A DNA stretch of 28,375 bases, taken from Spongiibacteraceae bacterium UBA5047. Its GTDB lineage: Bacteria > Pseudomonadota > Gammaproteobacteria > Pseudomonadales > Spongiibacteraceae. Shown piece by piece: positions 14,278-23,071 of this stretch. Below the pieces are notes generated by a model. It saw nothing but the letters and a program-made list of their open reading frames with translations. It was not told where the DNA came from and did not search any database. The stretch spans positions 1 to 28,375 of the forward strand of contig DIBR01000022.1 in assembly GCA_002415025.1 (NCBI GenBank), in the 5' to 3' direction. The position numbers were made by a program, and so were the translations under genes. Positions within the stretch are counted from its first letter, which is position 1; each line of letters starts with the position of its first letter.

Positions 14278-16506
14278 CTAGTCGAATTTGATTTTAAATT
14301 CAGCGCCTATTACACGGCCTTTGTTAAGCGGTGAAAACGTAGTAACGCCCAACGCACCGAAGGGTAGCTGGGTGTCGCCACCCTCAGTCGTTTCGTCGAG
14401 CAGGTTTCTACCGTAGAGGGACACCGTCCACGTTTCGGAATTTGGCGACAACGAGAGTGTTGCGTCGACAATGTTCGCATCATTCAAGGTGCCACGGTTA
14501 TTGTCGGTGTAGGCAGCCTCATCCCGATGGCTGTAACTCACCTGTGCCGTCATAAAACCAAAGTCGCCGATATTCTGGTCGTAGAGTATGCCCAAGCTAC
14601 CGGTCAGGGGGGCCAGCCGCGGCAAATCCAGCTCGCCATCCTGTCCGTTCACCACCGAGTCGCCGTTAAGATCAAACTTCACTTCCCGGTACTCACCTTC
14701 AACGTAGCCCAGAGAAAGGTTCACGACGAGATTGGATAGCAGCGCATAACGCCCTTCCAGCTCAACACCCATAATTTCAGCATCGGCCGTGTTGCGGATA
14801 ATCTGGACGACACCGGAACCGCCTGATGGCAGATTGACTTCGCGCTGCATATCTTCGATCTGGTTATAGAAGGCTGCCACGTTCAAACGGCCTCTGTTAT
14901 CCGGCGTATCGTATTTAACACCGATTTCGAAGCTGTTTTGTGTTTCCTGATCAAAGGGTCCGGGTGAAAAGCTCGGGTCGGTATTTCGAAGATTGTAACC
15001 ACCACTTCGAAAACCCCTGGTGAGAAAAGAGTAAACCTGCGTCTGGTCATTGGGCGTCCAGGTTACTCCCACTTTCGGGGTAACGCTGGACCACGACTTG
15101 TCATCCTTGAAGTCAAATGCGCAATTGCCTCCAATCACATCGCATTGCCCGGCCGGAACAACATCCGGCTGTCGGGCCGGGCCAATAATAGTGGGCTGCA
15201 AAGTGCGAATTTTTGCTTCTTTTTCTTCCTTGGAGTAACGCAGCCCCGCCGTGAGCGTAAGACGCTCGGAGAGCAAATAGTCAGCCGAGGCGAAAGCACC
15301 CCACGTGCTGTGGTCCTGAATACCACCACCATAGAAGTGGGCAAAAGCAACCGTGGGCGGCGGAACGGAAAAAGCGCGAACAACACGATTTTCCTGATAT
15401 TTCACTTCCTGATCGAAGTAGTACAGCCCAGTCGTCAGGTCAATTTTCTGGCCAATTCGCCCATTAAAACGAAACTCGTTACTAACCTGTTCCTGCTGGG
15501 TTTCAAAGCCGGCGTGAAACAGGGTCGCGACGGAGGCATCAATATCACTGACACCCTCGCTATTATATTGACGAAAACCGGCAATATTGGTGATACGACC
15601 CTCGAGAAAACCCACATCGCGGGTATATTCAACAATGCCCTGATTCCAGGCGTTGTCATAGTACCCTTTCTCGTTGATTGCAAAGCGGAAGTCGTCCCGG
15701 TCAAACTGACCACGATTCTGCCCAGCAGGGCCATCGCCCACTGAATCTCCATGCTCAAACCGCAGGATGATTTCCGAGTATTCATCCGGCGCAATAACCA
15801 GCACCGGGCGTATGAGCCGCGTGCGAGAGTCGCCGTGGCTGTCATCACCAAACTCGTTATCGTGCCAGCCTTCATCTTCATTCAGGTACACCGAAAGCTT
15901 GCCGCTCAAGGTACCGTCATCGAGAATCGGACCGGAAACAGAACCTGAGTAATAACGGTTAAGCCCCGTTTCTACTGCGAATTTAGCCGAGCCTGCAAAC
16001 TCATCGCCGGGCAATTTCGTTCTCACCAGAACCGCACCACCGGTGACATTTCGACCGAACAAGACCCCCTGCGGCCCACGTAAAACCTCGATACCTTCGA
16101 GGTCAAACATATCAAATACAACGCCGCCGTTGATGCCGAGATACATGCCATCAACAAACACACCAACCGTTGGATCAATTGAAGGAATGGAACTGTTAAT
16201 GCCCAGCCCGCGGATAGCAAAGTTTGCCGTCCCCTTGGTGGTGCCAACATCTTCCAGCGCAACGTTGGGCATCGAGTAACTCAGGCTTTTCAAATCGCGA
16301 ACTTTCAATGCCTCAAGCTGATCACCGCCGTAGGCAGTAATCGCTATTGAGGTATCCTGCACTTCTTGTGCAGACGATTTTTTCTGGGCGGTAACCTATA
16401 CCTCCTCAAGCACGGTTTGCGTGGCGCGCTGCGCAAAGGCAGCGCCGCTCGCAAGTAGGGACAACAAAGAACCGAATAGCACAAAGCGATTAGCAGCGTT
16501 TTTCAC
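14278..16506 (-). CDS. TonB-dependent outer-membrane receptor, interrupted by one in-frame amber codon
   Basis: The full frame runs from GTG at 16504-16506 to 14278, 742 codons before the stop, normal for the family. The signal peptide is MKNAANRFVLFGSLLSLLAS followed by GAAFA; GGAGG lies 7 nt before the GTG. The TonB box should read LEEV-x-VTAQKK, but x is TAG at 16396-16398. Downstream, the plug domain (VGVFVDGMYLG, LRGPQGVLFGRN, GGAVLV) and the beta-barrel are uninterrupted, ending in the aromatic-terminated strand IGAEFKIKFD. Promoter and terminator are intact too. Without readthrough, only a 36-residue peptide is made; restart at GTG 16360-16362 would give 694 residues with no signal peptide or TonB box. 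So this is a very young pseudogene, a readthrough gene or a sequence error. Substrate unknown; the neighbouring thiolase operon hints at a hydrophobic carbon source. Confidence 0.85.
16396..16398 (-). other. In-frame TAG within the TonB box of the receptor
   Basis: In the receptor frame the codons GAG GAG GTA are followed by TAG and then GTT ACC GCC. The residue replaced is the variable position in LEEV-x-VTAQ. It lies 12 codons upstream of the first alternative start (GTG at 16360-16362). Confidence 0.9.
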
Positions 16507-16596
16507 TGGCTAGCCTCCACGGGGTCATTTTTATATACGTCTTATCCACTGTCTGGGAGACTGCGAGATGTACTACTTCAAGCCGCTCCTGACCTT

Positions 16597-16625
16597 ACAA
16601 TAGTAACCAATTGAAATTCTGTCAA
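16597..16625 (-). promoter_or_regulatory. Sigma-70 promoter of the TonB-dependent receptor
   Basis: Read on the minus strand: a perfect TTGACA (16620-16625), a 17-nt spacer, then TATTGT (16597-16602, 4 of 6). The predicted start is near 16590, giving a leader of about 85 nt before the GTG start. No clear Fur box was seen around it. Confidence 0.65.
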
Positions 16626-16869
16626 AATACCGAGATATGCGCATAAGCCGAGAATAAATTACGACGGGTAAAAGGAAACACAAGCCGCAGAAACGTTGAG
16701 AAGATTATACTCAAGCAGACAAAACCCGTGATGCAGGTCTCGCTTTTTTGTCACCGAGCGTAACGGATGCAGGCGGGACAGTGATGTCGGGACGGTACAG
16801 AGTTTTTCAGCGGCGGCCGCTACATTACGGCAATGAACTCACCGTCAACCTGAGCGACCGCGAACTGGC
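16626..16869. other. Gap between the receptor promoter and the end of the thiolase operon
   Basis: No convincing gene. A 60-codon plus-strand frame (16748-16930) starts only at TTG, has no ribosome site and runs into the end of the thiolase gene. The minus-strand 3' side of the thiolase gene has an A-rich run (around 16745) but no clear stem, so the operon terminator is not identified. Confidence 0.4.
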
Positions 16870-18033
16870 TCAAGCCGGCTTGTTGGCGCCGACAATCCAC
16901 ATGGCAAAAAACTGGTTGTGGCCACCGTAGGCGTGCCCCATTGCCTTGCGCGCATTCATCACCTGATGCTCGCCAGCCATACCCCTCACCTGAAGGGCCG
17001 CCTCAGCAAAGCGAATCATGCCGGATGCGCCTATCGGGTTGGAGCTGAGCACCCCGCCACTGCAATTCCAGGGAATATCACCACCGTCAATATGGGTTGC
17101 GCCGTCCTGCGTCAATTTCCAGCCTTCACCTTTTTCGGCAAAGCCCAGATTCTCCAGCCAGATCGGTTCGAACCAACTGAAGGGCACATAGATTTCCGCG
17201 CAATCAAGCTCCTTGCGCGGATCGCGAATTCCAGCCTTCTGATATAGCTCCCGCGCACAATCCCGGCCCGCCGCCGGATCAACTTCATTGCGCCAGGGAT
17301 AAAACGACGGCTCGGAGCGCATGCTCGTGGCGTGTATCCAGGCTGGCGGATTGGCGGAAGAGCCCGTGTGTTTACCATTGACCATCACCATCGCGCAGGC
17401 GCCGTCGGAAGACGGGCAGGCCTCGAGAAAACGTACCGGCTCCCAAAGCATCGGGCTGTCCTGAACCTGTTTCAGGGAAATGTCGTTTAACTGTAGCTGG
17501 GCGCGAGGATTGCGGCAGGCGTGTTGCCGGTCCTTGACAGCCACCCGGCAACCGATATCCTCAGGCGCCTTACTGATGCGCATATAGTCGCGAATAACCG
17601 GGGCAAACATTCCGCCGGCACCGGAATTGAAATGCGGACGAAAAGGCGTTGAGGGCGACAGTGCCCATTGCGCATTCGACTCCGACTGCTTTTCAAAGCA
17701 GACCGTCAACACGCGATCAAACTGACCACTCCTGATATGCTGCGCCGCCACAATGGCGGTAGAACCACCCACGCTGCCCGCCGTGTGCACGCGGATTACA
17801 GGCTTGCCGGTACCGCCCAATGCTTCGGCGAGCATGATCTCAGGCATGACCACACCTTCAAACATATCCGGCGCCTTGCCAATCACCAGCGCGTCGATAT
17901 CCTGCCAGCCCAGCCCCGCATCGGCCAGTGCTTCCAGCGCAGCTTCACGCACCAGCCCGGCCAGTGACACACTGAGTTTGGAGCGGTAACGAGCGGTTTG
18001 CCCTATACCGATAACGGCAACCTGTTCCGTCAT
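16870..18033 (-). CDS. Thiolase-fold protein without the nucleophilic cysteine (Ltp2/SCP2-thiolase-like), subunit A
   Basis: 387 residues from the ATG at 18031-18033, which shares one base with the upstream gene's stop (TAATG). The fold is the SCP2/type-II thiolase one: VAVIGIGQTARYR at the N-terminus and GGVLSSNPIGASGMIR near the C-terminus. Where a thiolase has its acyl-accepting cysteine, this protein reads VHTAGSVGGSTAI (82-94), with no cysteine; the GHP histidine motif is SNP; the end has MGHAYGGHNQF. These losses resemble the Ltp2-type steroid side-chain aldolases, which work with a DUF35 partner. Two DUF35 genes lie upstream in the same operon. The reaction, perhaps retro-aldol cleavage of a beta-hydroxyacyl-CoA, is inferred. 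Confidence 0.85.
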   Translation of the reverse strand: MTEQVAVIGIGQTARYRSKLSVSLAGLVREAALEALADAGLGWQDIDALVIGKAPDMFEGVVMPEIMLAEALGGTGKPVIRVHTAGSVGGSTAIVAAQHIRSGQFDRVLTVCFEKQSESNAQWALSPSTPFRPHFNSGAGGMFAPVIRDYMRISKAPEDIGCRVAVKDRQHACRNPRAQLQLNDISLKQVQDSPMLWEPVRFLEACPSSDGACAMVMVNGKHTGSSANPPAWIHATSMRSEPSFYPWRNEVDPAAGRDCARELYQKAGIRDPRKELDCAEIYVPFSWFEPIWLENLGFAEKGEGWKLTQDGATHIDGGDIPWNCSGGVLSSNPIGASGMIRFAEAALQVRGMAGEHQVMNARKAMGHAYGGHNQFFAMWIVGANKPA

Positions 18034-19088
18034 TACGCGCCCTCCAGAATCGCCAGCATATTTTGCTGCAAGCAAGGGCCACTGGTCGCGTGGGCCAGCG
18101 CGCGGTCCGCTCGCCCGCTCCAGATTTCCCGCGCAGCAGCACCAAAGCGGTCGAGACCGGCAGCCATGAGTACATGGCCGGCCAGCGCGCCGCCGGAGGG
18201 ATTTACGCGCGTGTTATCAGTCAGTTTTAGCGATTGCTGCAATATAAGCTGCTGATGGCTAAAGGGCGCATAGAGTTCGGCCACATCCAGCTTGTCGCCG
18301 TCGAGTTTCAATGTTTCTGCGGCCTTCATAGTAGACGTCGACGTGGTCAAATCGCGGGTACCAAGAAAATGTGACTCCATTCGGTGATTGATCCCGCGAA
18401 GCCAGACCGGGCGCTCACACAAGGCCCGCGCCTTTTCTGCTGACGCCAGAATCAGCACCGAACAGCCGTCTGTTATCGGACAGCAGTCATGCTTGCGCAA
18501 AGGAGACACAAAGGTTTCTTCTTTCAACAAATCACTGACGTCAAATTCGCCCTTTAACTGAGCGGCCGGATTGTGGATGGCATTACGCCGGCTGGCGGCA
18601 ACAACCTCGGCCATATCGCGCTCGGTAAAACAGCCTTTTGCCAAAGCCATCTGCGCCTGAATAGCGGCCAATGAAATGGAATCGGGCCACAAGGGCTGGG
18701 TGTAATAGGGGTCGAGCTGCAGGCTGAGCACATCCGGCAAATCACCGGGGGCAGACTTGCCAAAACCGTAGATCAGCGCCACGTCAATTTCGCCGCATTG
18801 AAATTTAAGCCAGGCTTCGTAAAGGGCCCAGGCAGCGTCCATTTCAACATGCGATTCCTGGGCGCTGGGTGTTGCCCCCAGAGCGTCAACCGCCATCACA
18901 AAGGAGAAGGCACCTCCGGCGAGATAGTCACAACTGCCCGAGCAGATAAAGTCTATCTCCTTACGCGTTAGCTGTGCGTCGGCCAGCGCCCTGTCAATTA
19001 CCGGCACCAGCATTTCAACATCCGTTGTACCGCCAGCATCGCGTTGTGCCGGCGATTGGGCATAGGAAACTACTGCAACATCACGCAT
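18033..19088 (-). CDS. Thiolase-fold protein without the nucleophilic cysteine, subunit B
   Basis: 351 residues from the ATG at 19086-19088 (MRDVAVVSYAQSPAQR, the usual start of this family). A longer start at 19130 would overlap the upstream gene by 50 bp. The thiolase core is recognisable (VIDRALADAQLTRKEIDFI; TDGCSVLILAS; NPSGGALAGHVLMAAG). At the catalytic cysteine position it reads HVEMDAAWALYEAW, again without cysteine, and GH is followed by V instead of P. It is divergent from subunit A, so the two are paralogues, probably forming a heteromer with each other and with the DUF35 proteins. Overlaps subunit A by one base and the DUF35 gene upstream by 8 bp. Confidence 0.83.
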   Translation of the reverse strand: MRDVAVVSYAQSPAQRDAGGTTDVEMLVPVIDRALADAQLTRKEIDFICSGSCDYLAGGAFSFVMAVDALGATPSAQESHVEMDAAWALYEAWLKFQCGEIDVALIYGFGKSAPGDLPDVLSLQLDPYYTQPLWPDSISLAAIQAQMALAKGCFTERDMAEVVAASRRNAIHNPAAQLKGEFDVSDLLKEETFVSPLRKHDCCPITDGCSVLILASAEKARALCERPVWLRGINHRMESHFLGTRDLTTSTSTMKAAETLKLDGDKLDVAELYAPFSHQQLILQQSLKLTDNTRVNPSGGALAGHVLMAAGLDRFGAAAREIWSGRADRALAHATSGPCLQQNMLAILEGA

Positions 19089-19602
19089 GTCTGGCCGCCT
19101 CTTCAAGACGAAGCGCCCGATGCTGTTCAATATCTACCGCCGGCTCATCAGTCAGTACGAAGTATTCAATATTTTCCAAGCCGTAATCCCACTCTGCCTC
19201 CGGCTTCCAGTGCGCTCTCACGCGGGTACCAATAACCACACGCTTGAGTTCGGCTTCCGAGATGATATGGCTGAAGGCTTGATCTGCACCGTCCAGCAAA
19301 ATATTGGCAACCACAAAGGGTGGTTTTAAGCGACTGTTCGGGATCGGCAAATGCACGATGGTAAAACTCAGCACCGTACCCCTGTCGGGAAGCTCAATCA
19401 GATCCTGTGGCGTTAACGTGCCAGATTCGGCACACACCCCGGGCGGTGGCACCAGCACTTTGCCCGTGCCGACGGAACGCACGCCCAGAATTTTTCCCTT
19501 TTTGATCGCATGCAAAAAGCGGTTGGCCTGCTCGCTGGCGCGATAGCGGTAGCGGAGGTAAATCGGGCGGTCAACCGCCTCCCTGGGTTCGGGCAATTTC
19601 AT
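19081..19602 (-). CDS. DUF35 OB-fold protein, subunit 1 (zinc ribbon degenerate)
   Basis: 173 residues. The OB-fold DUF35 domain occupies the C-terminal two thirds (GTVLSFTIVHLP, PPFVVANILLDGAD, IGTRVRAHWKPE). The N-terminal rubredoxin-like zinc ribbon of typical DUF35 proteins is recognisable by GKVLVPPPGVCAESG but keeps only one of four cysteines, so it probably does not bind zinc. DUF35 proteins bind acyl-CoA and act as partners of thiolase-like aldolases or acyltransferases. Start ATG at 19600-19602, overlapping the previous stop as ATGA; its end overlaps the thiolase B start by 8 bp. Confidence 0.85.
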   Translation of the reverse strand: MKLPEPREAVDRPIYLRYRYRASEQANRFLHAIKKGKILGVRSVGTGKVLVPPPGVCAESGTLTPQDLIELPDRGTVLSFTIVHLPIPNSRLKPPFVVANILLDGADQAFSHIISEAELKRVVIGTRVRAHWKPEAEWDYGLENIEYFVLTDEPAVDIEQHRALRLEEAARHA

Positions 19603-20060
19603 GATGTCAGCTCCTCGGCCGCTGGAACAAAGGCTGCTATATCGGTGATATCACCCAGAGGCTCTGCAACCCAAACCGGCTTGACCCGCAGCCCGACATG
19701 CACAGATTGCTCTTCACCAACACGTAGTTTATGCAGAAAAGGGGTATCCGCGCCGTCGAGTTTGATTAGCGCCCAGGCAAAGGGCGCGAGTTCGCCATGT
19801 TTTTCGCGGGGCTGTTTCACCCAGCAGAAACCTTCCACTACACCACTGCTGCCAAGCTCCACCCACTCGCTCAAGGCCTCGGCCGTATCGGGGTCGTATT
19901 CCAGCGGCGGGAACAACACGCTGCCATCACTGCGCCGCATTCCCAAAAACCGCTTTTGCGCGAACGCAGCAAAGCAAGTGCCGATAACAGGCCCCAGGCT
20001 GCGCGAATAGGTAAACCCCAGCTCGAATTCAGCCTCCAGACGTTGCTCTGTCGCTGTCAT
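19599..20060 (-). CDS. DUF35 OB-fold protein, subunit 2 (zinc ribbon lost)
   Basis: 153 residues; first gene of the four-gene operon. The ribbon region reads FLGMRRSDGSVLFPP, with all zinc cysteines gone but the FPP hallmark kept. The OB-fold follows (GVVEGFCWVKQP, FAWALIKLDGADTPFLHKL, VGLRVKPVWV). It is divergent from the other DUF35 protein, matching the divergence of the two thiolase-like subunits and suggesting two thiolase/DUF35 pairs. GGAG lies about 9 nt before the ATG. A CATAAT (minus strand, 20094-20099) in the 76-bp gap after dinB is a possible -10 element. Confidence 0.83.
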   Translation of the reverse strand: MTATEQRLEAEFELGFTYSRSLGPVIGTCFAAFAQKRFLGMRRSDGSVLFPPLEYDPDTAEALSEWVELGSSGVVEGFCWVKQPREKHGELAPFAWALIKLDGADTPFLHKLRVGEEQSVHVGLRVKPVWVAEPLGDITDIAAFVPAAEELTS

Positions 20061-20136
20061 ATTTCTTTATCTCCAGCGTTTTCGCCAATGGTGATTATGC
20101 AGGCCTGCCGACAAGGCAAGGTGACCGATTTGTAAT

Positions 20137-21195
20137 TCAGTCAAATAACCTGAGCTGTTGATCGCTACTCATATGATCGGTGTGAAAGCGCAAGCCGACA
20201 CCCAGCAAGCGCACGGGCTTTTTAAAGCGCATCCAGGCTTCTTCCAGCATGTTGCCGAACTCGGTATTGTCCAGCCCGCCAACCAACTGCCGGTCTACCG
20301 TAGTGGTTTCAAACTCGCAGGTTTTGAGTTTCACGAACTGACCGGTTATCGCTCCGCGCCGGGTGAGTTTGGCAAGCCGCTCCTGCAACTGGTTTTGCAA
20401 TGTCACCAACTGGTTCAGGCAGGCACGTTTGGTTGGCATATCGTCGGCATACGTGCGCTCAACACTCAGCGACTTTCGTTCGCGATTATTGGCAACCGGG
20501 CGATTGTCTTCGCCGCGCGCATAACGATAAAGTGTCTCGCCCATGGAACCAAACGCCTTGGCCAATTCCAGCTTTGACCACGGCAGAATATCCTCACAGC
20601 GTTCAATGCCCTGTGCGGTCAGGCGCTTGTACATCGCCGGACCCACACCGTGTATACGCTGCACCGGCAGTGCCATCACAAACTCCGCAACCTGATCCGG
20701 CGTAATGGTGGTTAATCCGTCGGGCTTGTCCCAGTCACTGGCAATTTTCGCGAGAAATTTGTTCGGGGCTACCCCCGCAGAAATGGTAATACCCACTTCG
20801 CTGATCACCGCCTCGCGAATGGCTCGTGCAATCAGCGTTGCACTTCCATGATGGTGCGGCGAGTCACTGACATCCAGATAGGCCTCATCAAGCGACAAGG
20901 GCTCCACCAGCTCGGTGTAACGATGAAAAATCTCGCGCACCTGATAGGCCGCCGCACGGTATTTATCAAAAGATGGCGGCATCACCACCAGTGACGGACA
21001 CAATCGTTTGGCATGGGATGAAGGCATGGCAGAACGCACGCCATAGGCGCGCGCTTCGTAGTTGCAGGTAGCAATCACACCGCGCCGGTCAGAGGCACCA
21101 CCTACCGCGAGTGGCACTCCGCGCAACGCGGGGTCGTCACGCATTTCAACCGAGGCATAAAAGCAGTCGCAGTCGCAGTGAATTATCTTGCGCAA
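20137..21195 (-). CDS. dinB: DNA polymerase IV (DinB), Y-family
   Basis: A translesion DNA polymerase, 352 residues, normal length. Catalytic acids D8 (MRKIIHCDCDCFYASVE) and D103-E104 (SLDEAYLDVS) are present; the steric gate position is Y13. The helix-hairpin-helix GVGPAMYKRL and little-finger domain follow. The C-terminus QQLRLFD is a beta-clamp binding motif. The gene starts 15 bp after the aldo/keto reductase stop and is probably co-transcribed with it. I see no LexA-type box upstream of either gene, so direct SOS control is not evident. Confidence 0.95.
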   Translation of the reverse strand: MRKIIHCDCDCFYASVEMRDDPALRGVPLAVGGASDRRGVIATCNYEARAYGVRSAMPSSHAKRLCPSLVVMPPSFDKYRAAAYQVREIFHRYTELVEPLSLDEAYLDVSDSPHHHGSATLIARAIREAVISEVGITISAGVAPNKFLAKIASDWDKPDGLTTITPDQVAEFVMALPVQRIHGVGPAMYKRLTAQGIERCEDILPWSKLELAKAFGSMGETLYRYARGEDNRPVANNRERKSLSVERTYADDMPTKRACLNQLVTLQNQLQERLAKLTRRGAITGQFVKLKTCEFETTTVDRQLVGGLDNTEFGNMLEEAWMRFKKPVRLLGVGLRFHTDHMSSDQQLRLFD

Positions 21196-21210
21196 GGCCG
21201 TATACCGCCC

Positions 21211-22206
21211 TCAGAACAACGCGTCTGGCCGGGGCTTGTTGCCGAGCAAGCCGTCGATTTGTTCAACCAGTTGCGGTGTAAGTTTGTCGCGATGCTCGAG
21301 CGCCGCCAGATTATCCACTAACTGGTTCTGCTTGCTGGCACCGAGAATAACGGTGCTAACCTGCGGGTTCTGCAAACACCAGAGCAGCGACAGGTGTGTG
21401 AGACTTAAACCGGCCTGCTCTGCCAGTGTTTGCAAGGCCTGAGCCTGCTGTATACGCGCCTTTCCCGCTTCGCTTTCAAAGTGTTTTTTCATCCACTCAT
21501 AGCCCGGCAGGTTAACCCGCGAATCCGTCGGAATACCATCGCGGTACTTGCCCGTGAGTAAGCCGCTGGCCAGCGGCGACCAGATCGTTGTTCCCAGCCC
21601 GTAGTTCTCGTACAGCGGAGCGTATTCCTTTTCAACCCGCTCCCGGTGCAGCAAGTTGTATTGGGGTTGTTCCATGGTTGGCGGCGTCATATTGAGCGCG
21701 CGTGCTATTTCACAGGCTTCCGTCAACTGTTGCGCATTCCACTCTGATGTACCCCAGTACAAGACTTTACCCTGTTGAATAAGGTCGTGCATGGTACGCA
21801 CGGTTTCTTCGATAGGTGTTTCACTATCCGGGCGATGACAGAAATACAGATCAAGATACTCTACCTGCAAGCGCTGCAGTGCCGCATGGCAGGCGTCGGT
21901 AACATGTTTGCGGCTCAAGCCCCGCTGCGTGGGCTTGGCCCCGCCCCAGAACACCTTGCTGGATACACAATAACTGTCGCGGCTCCAGCCCAGGCGTTTA
22001 AGCGCTGCGCCCATAACACGCTCTGACTCTCCGGCCTCATAGCCCTCGGCGTTATCGAAAAAATTTACGCCGTGGTCATAGGCGCAGGCCAGCATCTCAA
22101 CGGCCGAGTCGGTACCCACCTGTTTGTTAAAGGTAACCCACGAACCATAAGAAAATTCACTGACTTTAAGGCCGGATTTCCCCAGCCGCCGGTATTGCAT
22201 GCTCAT
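21211..22206 (-). CDS. Aldo/keto reductase (Kv-beta/YghZ-like)
   Basis: 331 residues from the ATG at 22204-22206, chosen because GGGAG precedes it by 8 nt; the GTG at 22215 is too close to that site. A TIM-barrel NADPH-dependent carbonyl reductase. The tetrad is visible: Asp and Tyr in FFDNAEGYEAGESE, Lys in CVSSKVFWGG and His in YFCHRPD. The NADPH-binding end STVILGASKQNQLVDN is typical. The sequence is closest in style to voltage-gated potassium channel beta-subunit-like reductases, including bacterial YghZ, which act on small aldehydes such as methylglyoxal. Its co-transcription with dinB is notable but may be chance. Confidence 0.9.
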   Translation of the reverse strand: MSMQYRRLGKSGLKVSEFSYGSWVTFNKQVGTDSAVEMLACAYDHGVNFFDNAEGYEAGESERVMGAALKRLGWSRDSYCVSSKVFWGGAKPTQRGLSRKHVTDACHAALQRLQVEYLDLYFCHRPDSETPIEETVRTMHDLIQQGKVLYWGTSEWNAQQLTEACEIARALNMTPPTMEQPQYNLLHRERVEKEYAPLYENYGLGTTIWSPLASGLLTGKYRDGIPTDSRVNLPGYEWMKKHFESEAGKARIQQAQALQTLAEQAGLSLTHLSLLWCLQNPQVSTVILGASKQNQLVDNLAALEHRDKLTPQLVEQIDGLLGNKPRPDALF

Positions 22207-22372
22207 GTATGCCACTCCCGTTGTGCGATGCCTTCAACGAGCAGCCTCGACACATTGAATAGGTGTCAAGGTGCGATTTCGTGTAGTCTGACTGTGAAAG
22301 GCTAATCCAATTCCTATACGCTTGACGTATCAGCAATCACCTGTCGAAAAGAATACTGGGGAGCAACATACC

Positions 22373-23071
22373 ATGCAAAGCTTGATACTGCGCCTGGCGG
22401 CAGTGTGTATTTTATGCAGCAGCGCTCAAGTGTTTGCGCAGTTTACCGCCCGGGCGCAAATCTCGGATATTGGTGCAGGCGCAGAAGCCGGCTATCGCTG
22501 GGACAGCAAGTGGGGGCTGCGTATTGGCTTTTTACGCGGAACGCTGGATGTCGATTTCGACGCAGAGGATACCAACGGCTTTGAGGGTGATGAGCTGGAG
22601 TACGACAGCGACGTTGATCTCGAAAACAGCTCCGTGCTGGCAGACTGGCATCCGTGGAACCGCTACTTTCGCATGACCGGCGGCATTTTTTTGAATAACA
22701 GCAACGCCACCGTTGTCACCCGCTGTAACGCCCAGGCGCTGGTGCCGGGAACAGCAAGCTGTGAATTCGGTAATTCGCGCTTTCCCGCCGCCATTCTCGG
22801 CGACGTGACTACCAAGGTCGACTTTGACACCGTTGCACCCTACCTGGGAGTTGGCTGGGGCCATCGCCCGGCTTCGGGCTTTGCCTTCAATGCTGACCTG
22901 GGAGTTGTCTACGTGGGCTCAGCCAGCGTGGAGATGAGTTCGAGTGGCAGCTGCAACACCAATGAACAGTGCCGCAACGAAATAGAATCCGAAGAACGCG
23001 AAATTGAAGATGAGCTAGACAAGTATCGTTTTCTGCCTTTTGTTTCGCTCGGTATCAGCTATCTTTTCTGA
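22373..23071 (+). CDS. Outer-membrane beta-barrel protein (CarO-like fold suspected)
   Basis: 232 residues from the ATG at 22373, preceded by GGGGAG at 9-10 nt. Signal peptide MQSLILRLAAVCILCSSAQV then FA, cleaved before QFTARAQ. The mature protein alternates short amphipathic strands (GAEAGYRWDSKWGLRIGFL, LADWHPWNRYFRMTGGIFL, APYLGVGWGHRP, FNADLGVVYVG) and ends with a terminal phenylalanine (SLGISYLF), the signal for outer-membrane insertion. An acidic loop near the C-terminus (EIESEEREIEDELDK) and two cysteine pairs (RCNAQ/SCEF; SCNTNEQC) are unusual and may form disulfides. The family is common in proteobacteria but of unclear function. Its last 17 bp overlap the convergent AraC gene. Confidence 0.78.
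   Translation: MQSLILRLAAVCILCSSAQVFAQFTARAQISDIGAGAEAGYRWDSKWGLRIGFLRGTLDVDFDAEDTNGFEGDELEYDSDVDLENSSVLADWHPWNRYFRMTGGIFLNNSNATVVTRCNAQALVPGTASCEFGNSRFPAAILGDVTTKVDFDTVAPYLGVGWGHRPASGFAFNADLGVVYVGSASVEMSSSGSCNTNEQCRNEIESEEREIEDELDKYRFLPFVSLGISYLF

Noticed and set aside
16748..16930. Possible small plus-strand gene (60 codons) next to the thiolase operon
   Set aside because: It has only a TTG start, no ribosome site, and its last third runs antisense into the thiolase gene. The stretch ELTVNLSDRELAQAGLLA looks protein-like, but I cannot tie it to any family.
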